In this document: one piece after another, positions 37,045 to 50,060 of the stretch | Position numbering within the stretch: position 1 is the first letter of the stretch | How the letters are laid out: each line of letters starts with the position of its first letter | NCBI GenBank assembly: GCA_037975125.1 | Contig: CM075858.1 | Coordinates: 71,824,542-71,888,541 of the forward strand | Length of the DNA: 64,000 bases | Reading direction: 5' to 3' | Source of the DNA: Latrodectus hesperus | Lineage: Eukaryota; Arthropoda; Arachnida; Araneae; Theridiidae | Translations under genes and position numbers: made by a program | Notes under the pieces: generated by a model | Databases searched by the model: none | What the model was told of the DNA's origin: nothing | The model's input: only the letters and a program-made list of their open reading frames with translations

Positions 37045-38220
37045 CTTCAATGTGAGTTAATACTTGGCGCTGCTTAGTTTTGCTATACAATGACATTAAA
37101 AAAGGAAATAAATCCTTTATAAAAGAAAGACATTGTTCATGACAAAGAAGATCGCATTTAGAGCTTCAATATCCTTACAGTTAAAGAAATTTCAGAAGAC
37201 CGTATTATGTGAAAGACTAAAATTTGTACGAAGGGAAATATTTCTGCAGCCCATACAATCTATATGAGACAAAAATCAGTGCAAAATCCAAATGAGTTAA
37301 TTTATCACTCTTTAATAAATTTTTACAGAAAAGCTTTGAATTTATCTGGATCTACAGTTTGAAACGGGAAAAAGAACGTATTCGGATTTCTTCATCGCAG
37401 CTAGACGTTGAATAGACAAGATGTTTTACAACCACTCATCAACTATAAAGGCTCATGAGTCATCGAAACCATCTGATTATGAAAAATAACCAATGAGACA
37501 TTTCTGAGCATTATTTATTATTTGTCATATCATTTAACGATGGTTTGCCATATATACTCTCTGTCATTTTCTCTTTAATTATCAGTATCTAATATTCAAA
37601 AACACACTTAATCCACTTACAGACTTAATCAAAGAGAAATGTGTTGAAAATAATGCATGTTGAGACTCAAACTAAAAATCTCACCAAGGTTATTTTTAGC
37701 TCCATTTTTAATGAATCAACTTTGTAGAACGGTGTTGATTTTAAATCCAAAAAGAAATGTTTGTTTGTATATCGAACTTCATTTCGTTTTCTGTCTTTAC
37801 ATTGAAGAATCTTCACGTTTTCTAATGTTGGAAGATAATAATGTACCTTTTTCCGATAAAATAGATATTTTGTATTAAGTTATATCTTTAATATTAGTAG
37901 TTTGTCATATATATATCTTCTGTTATAATAAATTAAATAAACGCGTAAAACATTGCATTAATAACGAATTATACTTATTTCAAGGAGGGTTCTGAGGGAA
38001 AAAAGTTTTTTTTTTACTTCAATTTAAAAGCAAAATTACACCTTTACAGTCATCGTATGCTTAAATATCAGCTCTTTTGACTGTTACATAATATTTGCTA
38101 TGTTAATTGTTGCTTAAAACTTTTCCCGGTTAATATTTGCTAAAGTTTCAACTATGTTAATTCAGTTTCAGCTAGGTAATCTCAGGTAAATTAATTATTG
38201 CTTAGGTTTTTCCCGGCTGA
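37045..38220. other. AT-rich DNA, no gene seen
   Basis: One 73-codon plus-strand frame (37657-37878) shows no recognisable domain. Confidence 0.45.
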
Positions 38221-38246
38221 GTTCCAGATGCTAAGATTTTCAAGCA

Positions 38247-38552
38247 GCTTCCCATGTTGTTGTTGTCTTGCGCCAGCTAGATTAGCATTATGGGGTGCGT
38301 TGCTCCACTTTTCCAATCGAACCATATTTTGTTGTGTAGTCTGACTTCCTCAGAACACACATGCCATAGGTACCCGTTTATAGATTAGACAACCATTCAC
38401 AACCCATTCATACAAGGAAAGGACAAAAGCTTGTCAGATAGAGAGAAAGAATGTACATCCATGACAGAACCGGGATTCGAACCCAGGACTTCCCTATTCG
38501 CAGTCAGGCATTCTGACCATTAGACAAATTGTGTGGCTACGTTGCTTCCCAT
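38247..38552 (-). mobile_element. A-tail SINE inserted in repeat X
   Basis: The 9-bp duplication gcttcccat (38247-38255 and 38544-38552) brackets a full SINE. Its (ttg)n end and A tail come first on the plus strand, and its box B (gattcgaacccagg, inverse) is near 38475. Sequence on both sides belongs to the same repeat X copy, so the SINE is younger than X. Confidence 0.88.
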
Positions 38553-38860
38553 AAGAGGAGCAATGCGAATCGTGACTTAATTTGGTGATTGGGAGGCCAA
38601 ATTCTTCCTCACTGGGGTATAGGGAGGTGTCTGCGTTAATTTCTGACGTCCAAAGCCATTCTACTAGTGTGGCGTGAATGTCAAGAAGCGTGTGGAAGCT
38701 AAGAGGTGACCTCATCACATGATCATGCTTCCAAATGACGAGATGATTGTTGGTAGACGAGTATTTTAAACCCATTAACTTTAAAGTACAGTCCAGGATC
38801 ACTTGCACCATTATCTACCTCCTAGTCGATCAAAGCTAATAAACTCAACTTCATAGTTTT
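38553..38860 (-). repeat. Repeat X copy
   Basis: On the minus strand it contains gatgaggtcacctcttagct, then acagacacctccc-like and aatttggcctcccaatcacc blocks, matching the order in the copies at 54920 and 63370. It continues into tttaaacccattaactttaa, which also follows X at about 59989. The open frame across it is incidental. Confidence 0.6.
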
Positions 38861-39799
38861 AAGTGACAATTAATGGACGAGGTCGACAACAAACCTAACA
38901 CCTCCCGTTTCATACTATAGTAATGGAGAAACATCAGAGTCTACTAGTATGATCAATATGCTTTAACCCCTCTCAACACGATGGTCTACATCTGGGAAAA
39001 GTATAGAATCCCCTAACTACTGATCAAGTGAAAGATGCCTTTGCCCACCAAATTACTTTGCCCTTATTAAATATTTCAATAAAAGGCACATTATTTATAT
39101 GAAAAGAATCAATAATTATTCTTATACATATTACATATATTAGAATAATTACTGATAATATACTTTGCATTATGTAAATCTTAAAATAACAATAGAATAA
39201 TTTATTAAAAAGGCAAAAAAAATATTAACCGCATTTCCATTTTTCTGATAAGCTACTTAATAGGAAAGCATTTAAAAAAATTACTTATTGCACTTTGACA
39301 TATTAATGCGCCTTTATGCAAAATGAATCTTGGGAAGATTTGCAGAAGTCTTTCAACCATACCTCAGGAGGTATGTTAAGCAACCGAAGTAGAATGTTAA
39401 GTGCATCATGTTGTTAAAATGAATTTGCGAAGATGAATTAGCGCAACATAACTTTGATAGATGATTTGGAAGTATATTTGAAGAGATCGTCGCGAGAGCT
39501 ATTCTCTTAGGTAAAGATTGGAGTCGACGTTGCCATCGCTTACAAAGAATCTTTTCCAATTTTCTATTGGCAGACATCATTTCTAAAAGAACATTATAAC
39601 ACATTCTTTAGGTTCTGTGAGTGAGCTCATTTAAATATCCTCATATATTATTCCGCCTCCTTTCTGTCAATGAAGTTTAAGTGAAAGGAAAGACGATGGA
39701 TACGAAATCGTAAATTCTTTCGTTCAAATAATTTACATTTAAATATAAAAGGTCCAATTTATTCTTTTATATATAAATTATTCCCCATACCTCTCATTC

Positions 39800-39925
39800 G
39801 TCACTATGTTATTTTCGGAATTTAACGAAATTTAATGACCTAAAAATTTACGATATAATGCAACTATGTTATTTTCGGTTATCATAATAGGTTACTTGAC
39901 CTAAATATGCATTTCGATTTTAAGC
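39800..39925. repeat. Diverged ~61-bp tandem duplication
   Basis: ctatgttattttcgg...gacctaaa occurs from 39804 and again from 39865. Confidence 0.7.
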
Positions 39926-40051
39926 ATTAAAAACAAAATTAATTTGTAAACAAAAACAAAAACAAAATTAAAAAAGATAATTAATAATAGTTAACTGAGC
40001 ATTATTATGTAAATATAAAACGCTTAAAACTGCGCTCAACCATTTATTTTT

Positions 40052-40272
40052 AACAAAAATAACGTATTCATTCATTGTCGTGTGCCAGCTAGGCTGGCAA
40101 CAAGGGGTGCGCTGCTCCGCTTTTCCAACTGAACCATATTTTGGTGTGCAGTCCGACTTCCTCAGTACACACATGCCATAGAGACCCGTTTATAGGGTAG
40201 GCAACCATTCACACCTCATTCATACAAGGAAAGGACAAAGACAGGATAGATAGAGAACAAAAATAACGTATT
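40052..40272 (-). mobile_element. 5'-truncated A-tail SINE with perfect 17-bp duplication
   Basis: aacaaaaataacgtatt is present at 40052-40068 and 40256-40272. The 187-bp insert carries the A tail hairpin (tgccagc/gctggca, 40083-40099) and the central block, and stops before the tRNA head. The long perfect duplication makes this one of the youngest insertions in the window. Confidence 0.95.
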
Positions 40273-40506
40273 ACAAAACACAATTGATAGTTAAAACTGA
40301 AGGCTGATGTAAGCTTCTTTTTAAATGCTCTGCTCATTAAAGCATTGTGGGAAGACATTTTCACTTATATTAGGCAGCATTCATATTTCTAAAATGAGAA
40401 TCCCTTTAAAACTTCCAAGTACACACTCTGGAAGATATGTATCAGAAAGAAGGAACTCAATAACCAATCTGTTGAAACAGTAGTACGTAATAGAATTGCA
40501 ATTTGT

Positions 40507-40509
<3 letters not shown>

Positions 40510-40545
<36 letters not shown>

Positions 40546-40572
40546 TATACATGAGAGAGAGAGAGAGAGAGA
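40510..40572. repeat. (TA)n followed by (GA)n
   Basis: TA alternation at 40510-40543, then a GA run at 40553-40572. Confidence 0.95.
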
Positions 40573-40599
40573 TCAAATAAAAGTTAACAAACCTACAGC

Positions 40600-41850
40600 A
40601 GAAAGAACACACAGATATAATTTAAAAATACCAATATCAACAAATCAAAATCCATTCAAATATTAGACATAAAGTTGCCAAAAGTAGATTTAAAATTGGG
40701 ATAAAGATATAGTTGCTAAAAGTAATTTTAAACATGCAGCAAATTTAAATTAAAATGTAATTAAAGAGGTTTAAGGTTAAATTATTTTTAAAGAGATTTA
40801 AAGTGATTTTTAAAGTGAAAGAAGGTGTTTTCGGGATTCTTGTTAATACTTCAATGCTAGGGTGGCCCTTCTGTAGTTGTAAGAACTAAGCATCACTTCA
40901 ATCTTACAAGTGATTCCCTACTTTCTATATATTTTAAGATAAATTTGGTTGGAATGTTATTGTTTTTTAGATGATCGATTAGGCGTTTTATTTAATTATC
41001 GCCCTCCTGATGAAGATGCGTGGTCCCTATGCTTTGTATTGTATATTCTCAGTGATTTTCAAATTATGTCTTACTAGTTCTATTGTTTCTAATGTTTTAC
41101 CTAATTTATACTGGTAAAGCTCCCTTTAGCTGCTTTTGCGCTGGTCGGATTTCCTGTAATATAAATGTTTTTTTTGGTATGGTATTTTTTGGTATTGTAT
41201 TTATTGCCTTATATATATACAGTGGGTCATCTGTTAACGAACATAATCTGTTACAAGATTATGTTTGCTATCTCATCACCGATTTACCATAGGTTTTTTT
41301 TGTGAAATTGATTAATTCGTTCTAGAGATCCTAAAAATGAAATTAAAAAAAAGATGAATAAATTCTTATTAAGTTTAAAAAAAATTATACATATATATAA
41401 CATTGCATATTAATCAGTCTTTTCATTTTTTATTTATAAGGCACTAAGAGCATGTCCAATGTCGATTTTTTTTCATCTCATTTTCTGGATTTTCCAAAAG
41501 TAATTAATAGTATTGTTGTTGCCGTCTGGAATTCGTTATTCAAGAGTGCATATGGGGCAGTGAATGAAGAAGAAGAGGAGTAGAGACTCTCCAAATAAAA
41601 TTAATTTCGGTTTTGATTGAAATCGAAACCGAATTCACTTTGGTTATAAATATTCTATTGAGAAAAAATATTTTTTCCGATAAGAACTTTAAAGTTCAAT
41701 AGGCAAGCAACATAAGTGAAGAGAGATGAAAAATGATTTTTGAACCTTTTGGTTTGGCAACCCTGCACATTATGCTCCGGAAATGTTCGTTAGAATTCGT
41801 TTCAGTTCGTTATATGTGTGCATTGATTTTTTCACAAAGATTTTTCGTTA
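40600..41850. other. No gene seen; possible old retroposon end
   Basis: At 41515-41530 ttgttgttgccgtctgg resembles an inverted (CAA)n retroposon tail, but the body is not recognisable. An imperfect hairpin (ttcggttttgatt / aatcgaaaccgaa, one mismatch) lies at 41608-41636. Confidence 0.35.
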
Positions 41851-41852
41851 AA

Positions 41853-41853
<1 letters not shown>

Positions 41854-41935
<82 letters not shown>
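41854..41935. repeat. (TA)41 microsatellite
   Basis: 82 bp of uninterrupted TA alternation. Confidence 0.97.
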
Positions 41936-41937
<2 letters not shown>

Positions 41938-42199
41938 TGATTGCGAAACGGATGCAGCATTCAAATATTTCATCTACAAGATAATTTTTAATGGCAGTGT
42001 TAAAGTATTTCAAATATTCAAGTAATAAAAATCAAATTAAAAATTGAGCAGTTTTGGGAGACTGCTTTTATTTCTTTTTATTTATTAATTAAACTTTGTT
42101 ATATTTACATTATATTTAAATAACTATTGTAAATAACTATTATTTTTAAAGTAACTTATACAAATTTGTAATGAATTCAAATAGTTTTACATTCAATAC

Positions 42200-42540
42200 A
42201 ATCAACCTAAAATGTTCCAATCAAGATCCTTTTTTGAAAAATTAATTAAATTTAAACAGTATGTTGACACACATATGTTTATTTACATATATTTTAAAAG
42301 AAATTTTCATCGATCATTGGCAAAATCCCGTATCGTCTGGAGCAGGAACATCTGGGGAAATTTCCAGCACTCAGAACGATGGAAAAACAATCAGAAATTA
42401 GTAGCGCAACATCAAACAGCCAAGAGTTATATATGTTTACGCATGTGTCATGAGCACATATGGTGTAATGACCACCATGTACTTTTAAATCAAAGGAAAA
42501 TAATAGAACCAAAATTTAGTACTAGAAAGAGAATATAAAA
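42200..42540. other. GC-richer patch with open frames on both strands, unassigned
   Basis: A 108-codon plus frame (42212-42538) and a 72-codon minus frame (42294-42512) overlap between 42300 and 42510. Neither shows a motif I can name. The plus frame is rich in His, Trp and basic residues (RMCHEHIWCNDHHVLL). The minus frame has a hydrophobic stretch (LFDVALLISDCFSIVL). It could be an exon, a decayed transposon or chance. Confidence 0.2.
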
Positions 42541-43143
42541 ACCATAAAACAAATATTAAGTACTTCTAAGATTTATTAAAAATATTTAAATTGAAAATAT
42601 TTTTCTTGAATTAAGAGCAGAAATTTAGCAAATCAAATTTAAATTTTAATTGCTAGACAAATTATATATTTTTTAAAAAATCCAATTAATAATGAATTAT
42701 AAACTTTTAAATAGGGAACTCAAGTTCCTAAATCAATACAATACTACCTACTCAGTTAAATTATTTTTTTTAATTTTGAGAAAAATCTATACTAATCCAA
42801 TTAAGCTCAATATTTGCGTGTACAGGAGATTTAATAATAATTAACTATATTGCTCTTCTTCGAGAAGAAACTGGCGCTAACAAATGTAATTAATTAAATT
42901 TCCATGATGAATTCTATAGCTATACAGTTTAATTAAAAATTCCAAAGAATTAAATGTTAATTTATTTGGCGTAATTTATTTTGAACATGAATTAATCAAA
43001 TTATTAAATTTAAAAAGTACATCGTTAAGCATTGGTCTTCAATCAATTTTTACTGTCATATTATTTTCCTATAAAAAATTTTATAAGAACTAATGTGGAA
43101 GTAGATTACCCATTTTAAATAAGTGACAATCTGTTTCTCATAG

Positions 43144-43530
<387 letters not shown>

Positions 43531-43834
43531 CGTAGAGTTTTTAACACAGAAAATTTAAAAAAAAATTATTCATTATTTTTAATTATTTTTAGAACTAATT
43601 TTAATTATTTTATTTTGGGCTTGTGTATAAATTACAATAAAATTTAAATTCATATATTTCTTCATTCTCTGGTATGGGTTTTCACGAAAGTTACGGTTAC
43701 ACATTTGTGCTGACTAAAGCTATTAAGCATAGTAAACTGTTCTTCCTTTTGAATCAGAGTCAAGTAACGGAGTTGACTTCTATATTGGAATATTATTAAC
43801 TATTAACCATACAAGTGGGTGGATATCTGCTCTG

Positions 43835-43970
43835 TCAAAACTTTTAACAGGGCTAGGTGTTCTCAGCATGTTTGCCTTTGGGTGAATAAGATATCGAACC
43901 CGCTGACATCCAGAAAAATGGATAAAATATTTTCGGAACCTACCACGGTTAGTGCACAGTCAGCCTTACT
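43835..43970 (+). mobile_element. tRNA-like SINE relic
   Basis: gggctaggtgttctcagcat and gatatcgaacccgctgacat show box-A/box-B spacing. Confidence 0.35.
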
Positions 43971-44401
43971 TTACATTTATATTTAAAATTATTTTACTCT
44001 TAAATGTAACTTATGGATTTTAACGTATTTCATCCGTAGAACGCCATTCTTGTCCGAGCAAATCTGGATACATGTTTGCCTTCGGCTACATTTCTTCGTT
44101 TTTTTGTAATCTCCTGTTTTATATATCACAAAAATGTTTTTATTTTTCATATGTTATTTGCTCTTTACTACATTTATTTGTGTATATAAACTCTTATTTT
44201 CTACCATTTTTCTCATTTTTTTCTTTTGCTGAAGAATTTTTGATATAGAGCAGAGGAAGAGGAAAATTCCCTCGAGGGAAGATTTCAAAAACTTACATCC
44301 ATGAGAACCGGATGTTTCTCTCTTTTGTTTTTTTTTCCCCATATTGTTTTTTCCCATGAATTCATCTTCCACTTTTTAATTCCAATTAATTTACACACAC
44401 T

Positions 44402-44552
<151 letters not shown>

Positions 44553-44786
44553 TATTTATTATTATATCTGTTGTTCTTCTAACGATCTAAAACTAATAAT
44601 ATGATAAAAAATAAATAAAGTTTCGCTTTGTATGGGAGTATAACTCACGTTTTCTCATTTGCATAAAAGTACTTAAAGAATATTTATTGTAAATCACACC
44701 TTTTGTAATATTAGTATTATTTATCAAATAGCGTATTTATGCTGTCTTTTAAAGAAATATATGATTCAAATGCTTATGTATAATTA

Positions 44787-44829
44787 CTATGAAAAGAACG
44801 GATACAAAAATTATACGTTCTTTTCATAG
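44787..44829. repeat. Perfect 14-bp inverted repeat
   Basis: ctatgaaaagaacg (44787-44800), a 15-nt loop, then its exact complement (44816-44829). Confidence 0.92.
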
Positions 44830-44946
44830 CTCTAGGTTACTCTTTCGTATACAATAAGGAATATTATCAGGACCAATAGATCAAATAAAACTCTGAATCC
44901 TTTTAAGTATCTACAACTGTGTTAGGATTAAATCTTATAAAATGGG

Positions 44947-44997
44947 CTCAGTCACATAGCCTTCGGTGTATAATCAACCGAAGGCTATGTGACTGAG
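44947..44997. repeat. Perfect 21-bp inverted repeat, 9-nt loop
   Basis: The left arm 44947-44967 contains agtcacatagccttcgg. The right arm 44977-44997 is its exact complement and the loop is gtataatca. It is not inside a recognised transposon and has no T-tract terminator or coding context. Confidence 0.95.
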
Positions 44998-45029
44998 AAA
45001 ACTTAAAAATGTTGAAACGTCATTTGGGT

Positions 45030-45125
45030 TCATGTCCCCTCACTAATGGGACATCTAGAAGAGAATGCCACCACGAATGTCCCCTCGTCATTTGACCATG
45101 ATTCAAAATCAAAATATCGAAGTGG
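45030..45125 (-). repeat. Repeat X fragment
   Basis: The inverse strand reads ttttgaatcatggtcaaatg then acgagggga, matching the ttttgaaccatggccgggtg/acgagg core of X. It is eroded. Confidence 0.5.
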
Positions 45126-45289
45126 ATTGCTGTATTTATTTCTTCAGTTAGCAGAAATAAACAAGTGGAAAATAAATTGTAATAACTTAATCTAAATTTT
45201 TTTTGCTGTTTTCCTACGGTTAACTATAAATATATAATAAATGTATTTACTGATGCTATAGTAGATGTTTTAACAAAAGACATAGCCTA

Positions 45290-45400
45290 CTTTGACAGAT
45301 TCCTTATTACTGCAAATATCCATGCCTAAGGTAGTAATCAAACCCTAGAACTACTGAACTGGAGCCCTAGTTCTCATTATTCATAGTGTATTCTTCGATT
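45290..45400 (-). mobile_element. tRNA-like SINE relic (family C)
   Basis: gtaatcaaaccctagaacta and ggagccctagttctcattat read in reverse as a box B followed upstream by a box A region. Confidence 0.35.
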
Positions 45401-46504
45401 AAGATTATTTAGTTTATTTAAAAACATTTGGAAATTCAAACAAAAAAGTTTGTTTGTTATAAATCAATTATTCCATATGTTTATAAGTAATCAAATGAAT
45501 TGATTAATCATTTCTACAACGAAATGAAAATCTGTAGTTTCTTACGTATAAATGATATCTAGAGTAATGAAAAAAGTATGCAAAATTCACTCGCCAAGGA
45601 AATAAAGGGTGTCACATAACGAAGTGTTTTCGCCAAGTACAGAAAAATATATTTTAAATACATGATTGTTTTTCTGATAAACTCTTTATGATTTTTAAGA
45701 CTAATGTACATTTCCAATAATTATTTCTGTCTCCTCGCTAATGGATAAAAAACATATAAAATGATAAAGATACAAAATTATACATAGCAATATGAGATTG
45801 TTTTTATCACCATTTAATCTTTCTTAGGTTTTTTTAAACATTTTTCCATAGTTGTTTATAAAAAAGGAGTTTAAAATATTTTTACATTTAGTATTTTACA
45901 AAAAAACTCAACAAAGATATTTTTAGCTGTTTGTTCTGAAACATTAATTTTAGCTTTTTCTTTTTTAAAATAATTAACGTTCTGTCTTATTTCTCATTAA
46001 ATATGAATTATATAAAACGATTTGGCGTCATTTTGCCAAAATTCATGCCAACCTTCCTGTTTTAAGGAATTTTACACATGTAATTAAAGAAAATTACCAT
46101 TGTCATTAATTTAGTTAAAATAAAATTAATATATGCGAGAAATTTAATTACTATTCATTATTGTTATGAGGTCTTAGGGAGTAGTTTATGCTCGAACAGT
46201 TTTTTAAATATTTCAAAATTAAAAATTTTTGACTTCGTTAGACAGAGCGGTCTTCAAATTACTCGAAAATTGTTACCTTTTCTTTGTTAAAACATTCTTT
46301 GAAATCTAGCTTCCCTTTAATTGAAAATAAAATCAACATTGAATTTCCAAAATTTATTGCTTGTATAATTTTCAGAAGTTTAACAAGTCCGTTACTTGTG
46401 AAATAATCAGGATTCTATCTACCAAAGTTTTAGATGTTTTTACAAGACAAATCTTATACACCACCATTGTTTTTAAGTAATCATCAATCCTTCACAAAAT
46501 GTCA

Positions 46505-46640
46505 GAATAGCCTGGTAATGGTAGTTTTCATTTCCCTATTCAGAAGGAATTGGGTTCAATACCAGATTCAGTTGTAACCTTTTGTATTCAAAGAGCCTAT
46601 GTGTGTTGAAAGCACTGTAATAACATATTTCTCGCAATTG
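46505..46640 (+). mobile_element. SINE relic (family D)
   Basis: agcctggtaatggtag (box A) and attgggttcaataccagatt (box B) are followed by cagttgtaacc. Confidence 0.45.
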
Positions 46641-46649
46641 GTTTTGTTC

Positions 46650-48950
46650 TGTGATCCACTAATGATTAAAGAGTAAAAAGTCAACATAAGTATAGATTTC
46701 TTTACTTGAATATGCTTCAAAGTTAAACTCTTTCCGCTTCGGTAAGCAGAAAATAGACAGCTGGAAACATGTCATTCAATCCACATAAAGTTTTATATTA
46801 TTTAACTACAATGTACATTCCTCATTATACAAGGCACAAATTTTAATTCTGATTGAACACGTAATCATGAAGAGATAAACACAGTGTGAATTACAGCTAG
46901 ATTACATAATTATTTCAAAACTCGTCTTATAATGGAACTTCTTTCAAAGATGTTTCCTACAATAACTTATTTTTAGTTATTTTTATATACACATTTAAAA
47001 CACTACTAATTTATAAATACATATGTTTTTTAATCTGTCCATTGCTCATAGAAATATATGCTATAAGTATTTTAAGATTATAAAACAATTTTATGTTTAC
47101 AATTGCCATATTTTCTAATATCTTTCACTTGCGTTATTACAAAACAGTTAAAATAATTTTATTTAATATTTAACTACACTATTATTTTGTTGTCTAAACT
47201 TAATTTATCAAATTTTTGAAAATATATTGCTTTATTCAAATTTAAATAAATCAATTTTCAAACCTTGTTTGCTAAGTATATTTTTTATCTTATTTTCATA
47301 ATAAAATAAATTATTTTTTGTGATGTAAAATAATTTTTATAAGTTTATTGTTCAAACTAAGAGAACTAAACAAAAATTTTGCTATTCCCATATTTCAAAG
47401 AGTGTTACATTTTTTAACAATAATTTTCTTTTAAAATTAGAGAAACATATGTTTTAAAATTTAATTAAAAATAATTACTTTAAAATGAAACTTTGTATTA
47501 GAAGTTAAATATTATAAAAAATGAAATTTTCTGGGATGCCCACCAGAAATTTTTAAAATTCATCTGTTATATTTTTGATGCAAAAATTGCAGGTAAGATT
47601 ATAAACTTGCGTTTTTATCTACTTATTTCTGCGAACTACTGTTACGAAACACAATCTCATAATTGTGAATTATGATCAACTGAAAAAATCAATTATTCAT
47701 CTGGCTCATTGTTTGTGAGAAACCTTAAATGCAAAGATTTGAGACAATACAAGTAATTAAAATGCGCTTCATTTTAAAACTGTCGAAGTTTTAAAAAACA
47801 TTAAAATATATGCTTAATTACATATGAAACAATGTTATTAATGCTTTGAAGATCATTTATTCCTTTTAAACAGATATTATTTTCTAATGTAAATAATTTT
47901 CCATCATTTTTTAATAATTTGGACAAAATAACTGTGAATGAAGTAATAGTAAAAAATGTAAAAGTATTGTTGAAATATAAATTGTTTTTATTAAAAATAC
48001 CCCATAATATATTTTTAATAAAACGACCACTCAACGAAGAAAATGTTGCAAACATGAAGAAACAAATGTAGTAAGGCAAAAAAAAAAGTCCCTTTAAGTA
48101 CAAATAAAAAAACAAGTTTTTTACTCTGAAAAGTATATATTTATCTGCTTACAAATTATTAAATTGAATAGTGATTTCATTTAAATACAAATTATTTAAT
48201 TGTATGTGTGCAATGTTTATATCATTAACTTTATACATCTTTCCATATTTATTTTGTCTCCAATCTTTTTAACTTGTATTTATTTTCAAACTCATATTTC
48301 TTTATTTCATCATTATTTACTTTGTAACCAATAATTTAGTTTTTTTGCAATACACATATTTTTATGTTTATATTTTATAACATTTCCTTTTATATTTTAT
48401 CACCAATTATTTTATTTTATGTATTGCTCATAATTTCAGTCTTCTTTCATATTTATTTCTCAACCTTTCAGTAAATTCTACATAATAACCAAACCTTATG
48501 TTGGTTCATTCTATTTCTTCAATATTTGATTTTTTAACAAAATTATTTTTTAATTTTATGTAATACCTATATTTTATCCCAAATTTTGAATATTAATGGG
48601 ACTAGATTCCCATATCTCAAATGCAACCTGCATTTCCAATTCAAAGTTGGGGAAATATTCAAAATGCGATCAATAAATATTCGCAAGTTATCATTTAAAA
48701 GCTCTGTATGTGTCACATTCTAATACCTGATGGCTTAGATCCGTTTTCAACAGAAGATTTGAGATTATGAAACGCATACCTTTCGCTAATCAACATCGAT
48801 GGAAGTTTTACATTAGAGAGAAATGTTTCTAAATTTCACATTATAAGCTGGGAAAGGATCTAGATTTACTATTTTACTAGAATTAAGAACACCTAAATAT
48901 AATTTAATAATAAGATAATTTTTGATAATTTTTCCTTGTTTACAATATTT
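46650..48950. other. AT-rich DNA, no gene seen
   Basis: A T-rich stretch at 48240-48580 repeats phrases such as accaat(a/t)attt and caatacacatatttt at irregular spacing, possibly an old short tandem array. The 104-codon minus frame at 47801-48115 is low-complexity and unrecognised. Confidence 0.4.
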
Positions 48951-49054
48951 TTATATTATGGATGTATATAATAAAATATGTGTAATACACTTCTCTTTAG
49001 TTTAAATAAAATAATAAATAATGTACTGATAAAATTTAAATTTAAATATTGTTT

Positions 49055-50060
49055 AGTGAACTATTATTATTAAAATTTAATTATGTTTTTATGAAAAAAG
49101 TGCAAACGATCAATTTCTTCATAGAAACTATGGTAAAGGATACATATATATATAATTTATGATAAAATAATAAATTCCTCAATAAAAAATTCTTACTGCT
49201 ATTAGTTCTGACATTTTTAAAGTACTAATATTATCTAAATATGCTGAAAGATATATATGGACTAATAAACTATTATTATTATTAAAAATTAATTAAGTTC
49301 TTATAAAATGTGCAAATGATCAATTTTTTTCATAAAAGCTAAAAGCACTCTGTGAAAATCGTTAATTCCTCTAAAAAAGAAAATCCTTACTATTATTAAT
49401 TTTCACATTTGTAAATGATTTATTTTATCAAAATATAATGAAAGATAAATCAAATCATTCTCTTTTCTTAGAAAAGAGTTGACTTATCAAATATTAATTA
49501 ATAAAGCTATTAATATTAAATTTGACGTTATTATATAAAAATCAAATCTGCAAATTCCAAAAGATCAACATAAATTGTTACATAAAAATTGAAAACATCT
49601 ATTTAAAAAAATGCGAATTAGTCAACAAAACGAAAATTTTTGTTACTATTTATTTTTACTTACGGCCTTAACACAAATGAAATATTCTAAAATTTAAATT
49701 GTAATATCACTTTCTTTTCTTTGAAAGGAATGAACTTATCTAAATCTATATTTCATTTAATTTAATTCCAATGGAAAATTTAAATTTCACTTATAGTTCC
49801 AAGCCATCAATATAAATTATTTCATAAAAATTGATAAGCCAAAATAATCAAACATATTAGTTTCTTCTAATATCTATTATTTTATGATTACTCATAAATT
49901 AAGTTTTAATAATCAAATTTTTTTCGTTTTTTATCATTACATAATTCTATATCACATACATATAAAGCTTATTTCTAAATATTTTCCTTTTTTAAAAGAA
50001 ATGTCTACGGTTTATTTCAAGCTATTGTTTACTCTTTCTTAATTTTTTTAGGAAAAGATT
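49055..50060. repeat. Old tandem array, ~205-245-bp unit, four to five units
   Basis: Units start near 49060, 49266, 49501 and 49744. Each contains, in order, an aactattattattaaaa-like start, gtgcaaa.gatcaat...ttcataaaa, tt.ttactattattaat and ctttcttttctttgaaag.gat-like phrases. A fifth partial unit may begin near 49980. Divergence is high and there is no coding potential. Confidence 0.6.

Noticed and set aside
38494..38811. 105-codon minus-strand frame
   Set aside because: It crosses the junction between a SINE and repeat X, so it is a chance fusion of two non-coding repeats.
44947..44997. Rho-independent terminator
   Set aside because: No T tract follows either arm, there is no upstream gene, and the organism is not bacterial.
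47801..48115. 104-codon Phe/Asn/Lys-rich minus frame as a membrane protein
   Set aside because: Low-complexity composition mirrors the local base content. No domain, start context or homologous motif is visible.
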